DNA of 7,914 bases, from contig JBKJML010000222.1 of the NCBI GenBank assembly GCA_046596415.1, positions 1-7,914 on the forward strand, given 5' to 3'. Below the pieces are notes generated by a model. The model was not told the origin of the DNA and searched no databases. It saw nothing but the letters and a program-made list of their open reading frames with translations. Position numbers and translations under genes: made by a program. Below, piece by piece: positions 1 through 5,322 of this stretch. The stretch is from JBKJML01 sp046596415. GTDB taxonomy: Bacteria > Actinomycetota > Thermoleophilia > Gaiellales > Gaiellaceae. How positions within the stretch are numbered: the first letter of the stretch is position 1; the number at the start of each line of letters is the position of its first letter.

Positions 1-1169
1 CCGACCATGAGTGCCGTCGGAGTGGCGAGCCCCAGAGCGCAGGGGCAGGCGATGATCAGGACTGCAACCGCCGCGGTGAAGGCTGAGCCCGGGTCGCCGG
101 TCAGCAGGAGCCAGCCAGCCAGGGTCGTCAGTGCGATCGCGATCACGACCGGCACGAAGATGGCCGAGACGCGGTCGACGAGCCGCTGGATCGGCGCTTT
201 GCCGGCCTGGGCCTCCGCGACCAGGCGCGCGATCTGCGCCAGCGCGGTGTCGGCGCCGACACGCGTCGCGCGGACGACCAGCCGACCGAAGCTGTTGATC
301 GTCGCTCCGGCGACGTCGTCGCCCGGTGCGACCTCGACCGGCAGCGATTCGCCGGTCAGCATCGACTGGTCGACCGCCGAGGCGCCGTCGACGATGGCGC
401 CGTCGGTCGCCACTTTCTCGCCGGGGCGGACGACGAACAGGTCGCCGACGCGCAACTGGTCGACCGGGATCAGCACCTCTTCACCGTCCTTCAGGAGGCA
501 GGCTTCCTTGGCTCCGAGCTCGAGCAGCGCCCGGATCGCCTCGCTGGAGCTGCGCCGCGCGCGAGCCTCGAAGTAGCGGCCCAACAGGATCAGCGCCGTG
601 ATCACCGCGGCGACCTCGAAGTAGCTGTGCTCGTCGAGGCCGCCGACGAGCACGACCGCCGACCAGCCCCAGGCGGCCAGGGTGCCGATCGAGATCAGCG
701 TGTCCATCGTGGCAGCCGCATGGCGGGCGTTCAGCGCGGCCGCGTGGTGGAAGGGCCAGCCGGCCCAGAAGACGACCGGGGTGGAGAGGGCGAGCGCCAG
801 CCATTCCCAGCCCGAGAACTGCAGCGGCTCGATCATCGCGAGGAGAACCAGCGGCGCAGCCAACGTGGCGGCGGCCCACAGGCGCCTGCGAAGCACCTGC
901 GTCGCCCGCTCGGCCTCTGCCGCCTGGCTCACGTCGCCGGCCGCACGCGGCAGCACCGCGCCGTAGCCGGCCGCCTCGACGGCGCCGACCAGGTCCTCGA
1001 CGGCGATGCGGGTTGCGTCGAAGCTGACCGCCGCCTGCTCGGTGGCGTAGTTCACCGACGCCTCGACGCCGTCGAGCTGGTTGAGCTTGCGCTCGATCCT
1101 CGACGCGCACGAAGCGCAGGTCATTCCCTGCAGGTCGAAGGTGACTCGTTCCTGAACCGCCGTGGTCAT
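1..1169 (-). CDS. copA: Cu(I)-exporting P1B-type ATPase CopA, 3' end cut by window edge
   Basis: This is a P-type ATPase that would pump Cu(I) out of the cytosol using ATP. The first 389 codons are visible. They show an N-terminal heavy-metal-associated domain with GMTCASC (Cys18 and Cys21), an HHAAALNARHAAATMD segment between early helices, the actuator-domain TGES loop at residues 272-275, and the metal-channel CPC motif (Cys375, Cys377) in IACPCALGLATP at the last visible helix. About six membrane helices fall near residues 98-116, 121-140, 155-176, 183-201, 334-358 and 364-386. The phosphorylation DKTG motif, the nucleotide-binding domain and the C-terminal helices lie beyond the left edge. 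A single HMA domain plus CPC is the usual Cu(I) (CopA) arrangement; Ag(I) is also possible. The ATG at 1169 overlaps the copZ stop by one base (TGATG), so translation is probably coupled. Transcription would come from the CsoR-type promoter upstream of copZ. Confidence 0.96.
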   Translation of the reverse strand, partial: MTTAVQERVTFDLQGMTCASCASRIERKLNQLDGVEASVNYATEQAAVSFDATRIAVEDLVGAVEAAGYGAVLPRAAGDVSQAAEAERATQVLRRRLWAAATLAAPLVLLAMIEPLQFSGWEWLALALSTPVVFWAGWPFHHAAALNARHAAATMDTLISIGTLAAWGWSAVVLVGGLDEHSYFEVAAVITALILLGRYFEARARRSSSEAIRALLELGAKEACLLKDGEEVLIPVDQLRVGDLFVVRPGEKVATDGAIVDGASAVDQSMLTGESLPVEVAPGDDVAGATINSFGRLVVRATRVGADTALAQIARLVAEAQAGKAPIQRLVDRVSAIFVPVVIAIALTTLAGWLLLTGDPGSAFTAAVAVLIIACPCALGLATPTALMV

Positions 1170-1384
1170 CAGGCGACGGCCGCTTCCGCCTCGTAGCCGG
1201 CCGCGTCGATCGCCGCGCGCAGGGTGGCGTCCTCGAGCTCCGAGCCGGTGATGGTGACGAGTTTCGTGCCGAGGTCGACGTCCACCTGATCGACGCCCGC
1301 GACCGCCTGAAGCTCTTCGGTCACCGATGCCTTGCAGTGGCCGCAGTGCATGCCGGGGACGGTGTAGGTCTTGGTGTCACTCAT
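1169..1384 (-). CDS. copZ: copper chaperone CopZ (HMA domain)
   Basis: This 71-aa soluble protein consists of a single heavy-metal-associated fold. Its Cu(I)-binding loop is GMHCGHC (Cys14, Cys17), and it ends with the typical IDAAGYEAE strand-helix pattern. In this family it carries Cu(I) to CopA and often also to the CsoR sensor. The His in the MHCGHC loop fits a Cu chaperone better than a zinc or cadmium one. The ATG at 1384 is chosen because a strong GGGAGGA ribosome-binding site lies just upstream and the protein then has normal CopZ length. A longer reading would run into the promoter. It is the first gene of a copZ-copA operon, directly downstream of a promoter that contains a CsoR-like palindrome. 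Confidence 0.95.
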   Translation of the reverse strand: MSDTKTYTVPGMHCGHCKASVTEELQAVAGVDQVDVDLGTKLVTITGSELEDATLRAAIDAAGYEAEAAVA

Positions 1385-1411
1385 GGCTTCCTCCCTCGTA
1401 GTCAGCTGCCC

Positions 1412-1439
1412 AGTATACCCCACAGGGGTATCATATCAA
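1412..1439 (-). promoter_or_regulatory. copZA promoter with -35 TTGATA and -10 TATACT
   Basis: Read on the minus strand, TTGATA (1434-1439) is followed after 16 bases by TATACT (1412-1417). These are near-consensus housekeeping-sigma hexamers. The spacer is almost entirely the CsoR-like palindrome, so a bound repressor would block RNA polymerase directly. The copZ start is about 30 bases downstream of the -10, leaving room for a short leader with the GGGAGGA site. Confidence 0.8.
1415..1431. promoter_or_regulatory. CsoR-type copper operator of copZA
   Basis: This is a perfect inverted repeat with 7-bp arms: ATACCCC, a 3-bp centre (ACA on the plus strand), then GGGGTAT. It matches the G-tract palindromes recognised by the CsoR/RcnR family, in which apo-CsoR represses and Cu(I) releases it. 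Its location in the spacer of the copZ promoter and ahead of copZ-copA supports a copper-responsive role. A near copy occurs at 2754-2770. Confidence 0.85.
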
Positions 1440-1441
1440 GC

Positions 1442-2101
1442 TCACCTCTGTCCGCCCTCGGACGTCGATGACAGGTGCGCGTGCAGATGAGGCAGGAAGC
1501 GGGGCGTTCGAGACGCGTAATCGTCGTAGAGCACGCCGAACTCCGCGCGGACCTCGCGCTCCTCGCGCAGTGCCAGCCGCCGGTAGACGAGCAGCAGCAC
1601 GGGGAACATCGCCAGCGTCGCGAACGTCGGCCACTGGAGCAGGAACCCGACCATGATCAGGATGAAGCCGACGTACTGCGGGTGCCTGACTCGCGCGTAC
1701 GCGCCGCCGGTGGCAAGCCTCCCGGCGCTCTGTGCCGCGAACAGGCTCCGCCAGGCTTTGGCGATCAGCCAGAAGCCGCCGCCGATGAAGACGTAGCTCA
1801 CCAGATGGAAGGGCGACACGTGAGGATCTCCCTCCCAGCCGATCAGGTCGGTCCACAGGTGCCCCGCATCGTGCGACAGGTCGACGCCGGGGACGAGGCC
1901 ACCGAGGGGGCCGGTCAGGAGGTAGACCGTGAGCGGGTAGCCGTACATCTCGGTGAAGAGCGCAACGATGAACGCCGAGAAGCCGCCGAGCGCCCGCCAG
2001 TCGCGGCTGGTCTTCGGATGGAAGAAGCTGGCGGCGAACAGGATGAACACGAGCGAGTTGACGACGACGAGAAACCAGAGCCCGTAGCCGTAGTCGCTCA
2101 C
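1442..2101 (-). CDS. isoprenylcysteine carboxyl methyltransferase-like integral membrane protein
   Basis: This 219-aa multi-helix membrane protein has the C-terminal signature of the ICMT/PEMT family of membrane methyltransferases. RHPQY (residues 139-143) is followed by a hydrophobic hairpin and then LREEREVRAEFGVLYDDYA (about 178-196), where the Glu pair at 180-181 is the typical conserved position. In characterised members this region binds S-adenosylmethionine and methylates a lipid-like or isoprenyl-cysteine substrate. The bacterial substrate is unknown and I do not assign one. About five helices are visible (near 8-25, 38-62, 99-118, 142-156 and 158-173). The start is GTG at 2101, which overlaps the upstream stop by four bases (GTGA) and has no clear ribosome-binding site, so coupled translation is likely. 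It is the last gene of the three-gene operon behind the 2754-2770 operator. Relatives are often found next to copper ATPases, by recollection. Confidence 0.85.
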   Translation of the reverse strand: MSDYGYGLWFLVVVNSLVFILFAASFFHPKTSRDWRALGGFSAFIVALFTEMYGYPLTVYLLTGPLGGLVPGVDLSHDAGHLWTDLIGWEGDPHVSPFHLVSYVFIGGGFWLIAKAWRSLFAAQSAGRLATGGAYARVRHPQYVGFILIMVGFLLQWPTFATLAMFPVLLLVYRRLALREEREVRAEFGVLYDDYASRTPRFLPHLHAHLSSTSEGGQR

Positions 2102-2517
2102 CGTGTCGGCACTGTCGGGTGATGGCCACCATGGCCTTGCGGCTGCTCAGTCGGAGTCGCCGGGGAGTCGTCACTGCTTGTGAGCAGCGGCGCGACGACG
2201 ACGCTCGAGAAGGTGAAGACCGCGGCGAAGGCGACGACGGCGACCGCGGGCGCAACGAGCGTCCCGAAGCGCCGGTAGAGCCTGAGCAGGAGCGGCACCG
2301 ACAGCGCCATGCCGAGTGCGAAGAAGAGCACCTGGCCGCCGAAGCCGCCAAGGAGCGCTGCGCCGGCGAGCGGGCCGACGTGGTGGAGGACGTGCGGTGC
2401 GACTCCCGTGACGACGCCGACGAAGGCAACGATGCCGCCCCAGAGTCGCGCGCCGAGCCCGGGCTTGGGCTCGAGCTCCACGCCGGCCGTCTTCGTGGCT
2501 AGCGTCGCGGACGTCAC
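2098..2517 (-). CDS. three-helix membrane protein with His-rich tail, copper locus-associated
   Basis: This 139-aa protein of unknown function has about three hydrophobic segments (near 26-44, 48-79 and 87-110). A PHVLHH stretch (residues 41-46) lies at the end of the first segment, and the tail contains HGGHH (129-133). The clustered His residues at a helix boundary and in the tail could bind metal, but this is inference. The pattern GVAPHVLHHVGPLAGAALL resembles unnamed membrane proteins I recall from copper clusters; no characterised function is known to me. The GTG at 2517 is chosen because it overlaps the stop of the preceding small gene by four bases (GTGA) and has a GGAGA site about 10 bases upstream. 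An upstream reading to 2670 would run through the neighbour's coding region. It is the middle gene of an operon, with a second GTGA overlap into the methyltransferase-like gene. Confidence 0.8.
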   Translation of the reverse strand: MTSATLATKTAGVELEPKPGLGARLWGGIVAFVGVVTGVAPHVLHHVGPLAGAALLGGFGGQVLFFALGMALSVPLLLRLYRRFGTLVAPAVAVVAFAAVFTFSSVVVAPLLTSSDDSPATPTEQPQGHGGHHPTVPTR

Positions 2518-2705
2518 AGCGTCTTGTCTCCGTCGCGCTCGCGGTCGAGGATCAGACGGTCGATCTCCTCGCGGCGTGTGCGTAACTCGGCGGTCGTCGC
2601 TGCGACGGCGGGCTTCTCCTGCTTGCCGTGGCCGTGACCCCGCATCATCATCACCATCATCAGCAGGCACGGGACGAGAATCAGAAATGGCAGCAGAGCG
2701 ACCAT
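2514..2705 (-). CDS. 63-aa Met/His-rich single-helix membrane protein (DUF2933/SHOCT-like layout)
   Basis: This small membrane protein has an N-terminal helix (residues 3-21) with Cys13 and a run of Met (MMVMMM, 16-21). It is followed directly by RGHGHG and then a charged helix (about 39-58, ELRTRREEIDRLILDRERDG). The Met, His and Cys residues at one face of the membrane are plausible Cu(I) ligands. The short helix plus charged tail resembles small proteins such as DUF2933 or SHOCT-type proteins in copper loci; that assignment is recollection and not certain. The ATG at 2705 is chosen because AAAGGGG lies about 7 bases before it. The longer reading from 2786 would include the operator as coding sequence and adds only a polar Arg-rich stretch. 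It is the first gene of the operon downstream of the CsoR-like site. Confidence 0.75.
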   Translation of the reverse strand: MVALLPFLILVPCLLMMVMMMRGHGHGKQEKPAVAATTAELRTRREEIDRLILDRERDGDKTL

Positions 2706-2753
2706 CGGGTACCCCTTTCGTTCACTTCGGACTCTGGGTCGAGTATCCGCACG

Positions 2754-2770
2754 GAACCCCATGGGGGTAT
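2754..2770. promoter_or_regulatory. second CsoR-type operator, upstream of the small membrane-protein operon
   Basis: The core is ACCCC-ATG-GGGGT (2756-2768). On the minus strand it reads GATACCCC, then CAT, then GGGGTTC. It shares GATACCCC and GGGGT, at the same spacing, with the copZ operator. One arm loses its outer two bases of symmetry. It lies about 50 bases upstream of the ATG at 2705. A possible -10 (GATACT, minus strand, about 2740-2745) sits downstream, but no convincing -35 can be seen. Confidence 0.72.
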
Positions 2771-2827
2771 CGGGACACAGCCGCATAGTTGCCGCGGAGA
2801 ACTACTGACGCGCCTCAGGCTTGGGGT

Positions 2828-3490
2828 CTAGCCGGGGATGTCCGCGAGGAGCTTCTCGGGCTCGACGTACATCGTGCGGTACGGCGGGAGCCAGTAGTCG
2901 CGCGCCCAGACGACCCGTCCGGTCTCGTTGAGCAGGATGAAGGCATGACCGGGTGTGTCCTGGTGCATGCCCTTGCCGAGCACGTCGAACGCTGCTGACA
3001 TGTCGCGGTTGTCGTCGGCGATCATCGGCGATTGGATCCCGTACTGGCCGACCGCCTCGCGGAGGACGTCCGACGAGTCCGGCGTGATCGAGACCAGCCT
3101 GACCCCTCGTTTCGCGAGCTTGTCGCCGACTGCTTCGATGTCCCGGATCTGCTCGAAGCAGGCCTGGCACATCACGCCTTCGGAGAAGAAGAGCAGCGTC
3201 TTCTTGCCTGCGAGCGCTCGCGACGAGATCGCCCGTCCGCCCGCGACCTCTCGTTCGTCGAAGCGAACCAGGCTGCCGATCGCGGGCCCGTCACCGGTTG
3301 CCTGTGGGCCGCCCAGCGCCGCTGGAGTCGAGTCACCCTCGAGCAACCGCGGCACGACGAAGGTCGCCCCCAGGAGGGCGAGGACGCCGGCCGCGATCGC
3401 CAGGCCGGCCCACGGGACTCGCCGCTGCTCGCCGCCGCGGCGTTTCGGTGCCTGCACGGGCCGGCGGCTCTTACGTTCCTGCTTGCTCAT
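2828..3490 (-). CDS. membrane-anchored extracytoplasmic redoxin (AhpC/TSA or TlpA-like)
   Basis: This 220-aa protein has a basic cytoplasmic N-terminus (residues 1-25), one membrane anchor (about 26-48) and a thioredoxin-fold domain outside. The domain has an active-site CQAC (Cys108, Cys111) after the LLFFSEGVM strand, a VSITPDSS strand-loop (about 133-140), a TPGHAF cis-proline region (179-184) and a C-terminal LLADIPG. The CxxC arrangement suits a TlpA-type thiol reductase. The overall AhpC/TSA-like spacing leaves a peroxidase role possible. The likely job is reducing thiols or metal-oxidised cysteines outside the membrane, supplied with electrons by CcdA. The ATG at 3490 follows AAAGGA at good distance and overlaps the 3' end of the CcdA gene by 20 bases, so it is the last gene of a three-gene redox operon. 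Confidence 0.88.
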   Translation of the reverse strand: MSKQERKSRRPVQAPKRRGGEQRRVPWAGLAIAAGVLALLGATFVVPRLLEGDSTPAALGGPQATGDGPAIGSLVRFDEREVAGGRAISSRALAGKKTLLFFSEGVMCQACFEQIRDIEAVGDKLAKRGVRLVSITPDSSDVLREAVGQYGIQSPMIADDNRDMSAAFDVLGKGMHQDTPGHAFILLNETGRVVWARDYWLPPYRTMYVEPEKLLADIPG

Positions 3491-4310
3491 GGCGCTGTCC
3501 TTTCAGGAGTGCGTACACGGAGGCCGCGATCACCGCGGCGAGGATCGGGAAGGAGACGACGTTCGGCACGCCGTCGACGTAGCTCCCCAGCCGGCGCGCC
3601 CAGAGGCCGAGGGTCGCCTGGAAGGCCGGCGCCGTCTCCGAGTTTCCGGTCAGGGCGAGCGTGATGAAGAGCAGGCCGAGGGCGCCGAAGAGCGCCGCGC
3701 CCGCGAGCCGCGACACTGTCAACTGCTTCGCGTACCCGCCGACCCTGAGCGTCAGCCGCGGGTCTCGGATGCGCCCCTGGACCCGTCCCGCCAAAAGCGC
3801 CAGCGGAATCAGCGGGGCGACGAGACCGAGAACGTAGGCCCCGCCGAGGATCAGGCCTCCGCCCAGATCGGCGCTCGTCGCCGACAGGGCGATGGCGCCG
3901 GCGAGGACGGGGGCGCAGCAGGCCGTGGCCGCGCCGGAGAAGACCCCAAGGCCGAAGACGGACGCCGGCGAGCCGGTGAGCGCCGGGCGGCGCAACGAAA
4001 CGGGCAACATCGTCCCTCGCCACAGCGTCACTGCGACGGCGATCATCATCAGGCCGCCGAGGACGTAGAGCTGCGCATGCCAGTCGCTCACGAGCGACGC
4101 GACGGCGCTCGCCCCGAGCGTGATCGGCAACACGACCGCGGACAGCCCGGCGAGGTAGAGCGCTGAGAGGACGGCGACGCGCAGCCGGTTGCCTCCCGAG
4201 ACGGCGGCGAGATAGGTCGGGAGCATCACCCCGGCGCAGCAGGGGGCGAAGAAGGCGACCAGACCGGCGGCGAAGGCGGCTGCGATCGAGCCGGCCAGCA
4301 GAACGTCCAT
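3471..4310 (-). CDS. ccdA: CcdA/DsbD-type transmembrane thiol-electron carrier
   Basis: This 279-aa integral membrane protein belongs to the CcdA (DsbD transmembrane domain) family, which passes electrons from a cytosolic thioredoxin-type protein to extracytoplasmic redoxins. The two redox helices are recognisable: AFFAPCCAGVMLP in the first (Cys24, Cys25) and ATACCAPVLAG in the fourth (Cys131, Cys132). Both carry a double Cys where a single one is usual. About seven helices can be drawn (near 4-24, 50-70, 82-98, 116-142, 155-176, 202-222 and 252-270). The last helix and a 30-residue loop before it make the protein longer than the six-helix minimal CcdA. The ATG at 4310 overlaps the stop of the glutaredoxin-like gene by one base (TGATG). 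A longer reading into 4508 gives only an Arg-rich, non-membrane stretch overlapping that gene. No other cytochrome c maturation gene is visible, so a copper or thiol role is more likely here than c-type haem assembly. Confidence 0.88.
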   Translation of the reverse strand: MDVLLAGSIAAAFAAGLVAFFAPCCAGVMLPTYLAAVSGGNRLRVAVLSALYLAGLSAVVLPITLGASAVASLVSDWHAQLYVLGGLMMIAVAVTLWRGTMLPVSLRRPALTGSPASVFGLGVFSGAATACCAPVLAGAIALSATSADLGGGLILGGAYVLGLVAPLIPLALLAGRVQGRIRDPRLTLRVGGYAKQLTVSRLAGAALFGALGLLFITLALTGNSETAPAFQATLGLWARRLGSYVDGVPNVVSFPILAAVIAASVYALLKGQRHEQAGT

Positions 4311-4597
4311 CAGGCGGCGTCCACCGCGTGTCGTACGTCCGCTTCCGTGATCTCGCCATACGCCACGACGCGTAGCCCGTCGACGAGTACCGGGAAGAAC
4401 ACGACTGGAACGCCCGCGCGTGCGAGGTCGCCGGCCTCTTCGTCGGCGAGGTCGACTTCGCGGAACGGCACCCGCAGTCGAGTGAGCAGAGCTCGAGCTC
4501 GTTCGCACAGATGGCAGTCGGGGCTGACTACGAGCACGAGCTCACGCACTGATGGGTCGTCAACGACGACGAGCGCCTGTGTCTTGAGTCGGGTCAT
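4310..4597 (-). CDS. glutaredoxin/thioredoxin-like small redox protein
   Basis: This 95-aa soluble protein has a compact thioredoxin fold: a VRELVLVVSPDCHLC strand and active site (Cys28, Cys31), a helix (CERARALLTRL), a second strand FREVDL, a GVPVVFFPVLVDG cis-proline strand pair (Pro64) and a last helix. It matches the glutaredoxin-like DUF836 or NrdH-type group and has no signal peptide, so it should act in the cytosol. Being first in an operon with CcdA and an outer redoxin, it is a good candidate for the cytosolic electron donor to CcdA; that is inference. The ATG at 4597 is preferred because GGAGG lies 8 bases upstream. It is the first gene after the terminator at 4672-4700, so a promoter is expected in 4598-4671, but I see no clear hexamers there. 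Confidence 0.85.
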   Translation of the reverse strand: MTRLKTQALVVVDDPSVRELVLVVSPDCHLCERARALLTRLRVPFREVDLADEEAGDLARAGVPVVFFPVLVDGLRVVAYGEITEADVRHAVDAA

Positions 4598-4671
4598 CCC
4601 TCGAGCCTCCGTCTCAGTGTGAAGCGGGGCTGAGGGTCGTGCCTCCCGTTTTCACCGCGGCGCGGCTCCGT
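4598..4671 (-). promoter_or_regulatory. leader of the redox operon (no clear promoter hexamers)
   Basis: This short gap must hold the start signals of the redox operon if the terminator next to it works. It contains the GGAGG ribosome-binding site of the glutaredoxin-like gene and an 11-bp palindrome, CCGCG-G-CGCGG (4655-4665), that could be an operator or simply GC-rich chance. No GATACCCC-type copper operator is present, unlike the two operons downstream. Confidence 0.35.
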
Positions 4672-4700
4672 AGAAAACCCGGGTCTCGGCTCACCCGGTC
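4672..4700 (-). terminator. rho-independent terminator after the DUF305 gene
   Basis: On the minus strand CCGGGT pairs with ACCCGG (plus-strand arms 4693-4698 and 4679-4684) around an 8-base loop, followed at once by GTTTTCT. A GC stem plus T-tract 17 bases past the stop codon is the standard intrinsic terminator layout. It separates the peptidase/lipoprotein block from the redox operon. Confidence 0.75.
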
Positions 4701-4717
4701 ACGTTCGTCTTCGCGCG

Positions 4718-5296
4718 TCAGCCGTGATTCATCGAGCCGCTCGCGTGCGGCTGCATGACTCCGATCTCTCGCTCCTGGGCCTCGATGATCTGCCGCGCCA
4801 GCTCTTTGATCTCCGGGTGCTGCGCCTTGCCCTCGGCGAGCTTGGCCATCTCGATCGCACCCTGGTGATGCGTGATCATCAGCTGAGCGAAGTCGGTGTT
4901 CGGGTCGGTCGAGCTCATGAGCGCGTCGGCGTCGCCGGTCATCCCCATCGCGTGCTCGTCCAGGCCGAGCGCGTCGGCGCCGGCCGGGTCGATCGTGCTC
5001 GAGCCGAACCATTCGCCGCGCCACTCCTTCATCTGCTCGATCTCGACCTGTTGCGTCGCGAGAATGGCGTCGGCGACGGCGACGAGGTCGGGCTGGTCGA
5101 GGCCGGCTTCCTTCGCCGCCCGCGCCATCTCGATCGCCGACTCGTGATGCGGAACCATCGCGTCGATGAACGAGCGGTCGAACTCGTCACCGGCCGCAGT
5201 TCCCGACTGGTTCTCACTCGACCCCCCGCCGCAGCCCGCGATCACGAGGATCAACGCTCCGAGGACGACGATCGGCACGATCTTCGAAAGCTTCAT
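4718..5296 (-). CDS. DUF305 lipoprotein (copper locus-associated)
   Basis: This 192-aa lipoprotein has a hydrophobic signal ending in the lipobox VIAGC (Cys22), so it is anchored outside the membrane. The mature part is a duplicated DUF305 (ferritin-like four-helix) domain. Each half carries the signature MVPHHESAIEMA (His50, His51) or MITHHQGAIEMA (His143, His144). The tail is Met/His-bearing (MQPHASGSMNHG). DUF305 proteins are frequent beside copper genes, and the paired His suggest metal binding; the biochemical role is not established. The ATG at 5296 is chosen because AAAGGAAG lies 6-7 bases upstream and the signal peptide then starts cleanly. A second in-frame ATG at 5326 overlaps the upstream stop by four bases (ATGA) and would add ten polar residues. 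It is the last gene before the terminator. Confidence 0.92.
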   Translation of the reverse strand: MKLSKIVPIVVLGALILVIAGCGGGSSENQSGTAAGDEFDRSFIDAMVPHHESAIEMARAAKEAGLDQPDLVAVADAILATQQVEIEQMKEWRGEWFGSSTIDPAGADALGLDEHAMGMTGDADALMSSTDPNTDFAQLMITHHQGAIEMAKLAEGKAQHPEIKELARQIIEAQEREIGVMQPHASGSMNHG

Positions 5297-5322
5297 TGTG
5301 TGCTTCCTTTCCCTTGCTGAAG

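Noticed and set aside
1431..2429. Long minus-strand frame overlapping the methyltransferase-like gene
   Set aside because: The translation is Arg/Ser/Pro-rich without membrane helices or motifs, while the overlapping frame gives RHPQY and five helices.
2707..2714. GGGTACCC palindrome near the start of the 63-aa gene
   Set aside because: It is a short chance palindrome over the ribosome-binding site and has the opposite order (GGG then CCC) to the CsoR-type sites.
2955..4166. Long open reading frame on the plus strand (about 400 codons)
   Set aside because: It lies opposite the well-supported redoxin and CcdA genes, has an Arg/Gly/Glu-rich low-complexity translation and no recognisable domain. 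Such antisense frames are common in GC-rich DNA.
4311..4508. Longer N-terminus for CcdA
   Set aside because: The extra residues are Arg-rich and overlap the glutaredoxin-like gene. The ATG at 4310 gives an ordinary first membrane helix and a TGATG junction.
2828..4597. Selenocysteine in the redox proteins
   Set aside because: With tRNA-Sec present I checked the active sites. All are Cys-Cys (CHLC, CQAC, CC pairs), with no in-frame TGA at a redox position.
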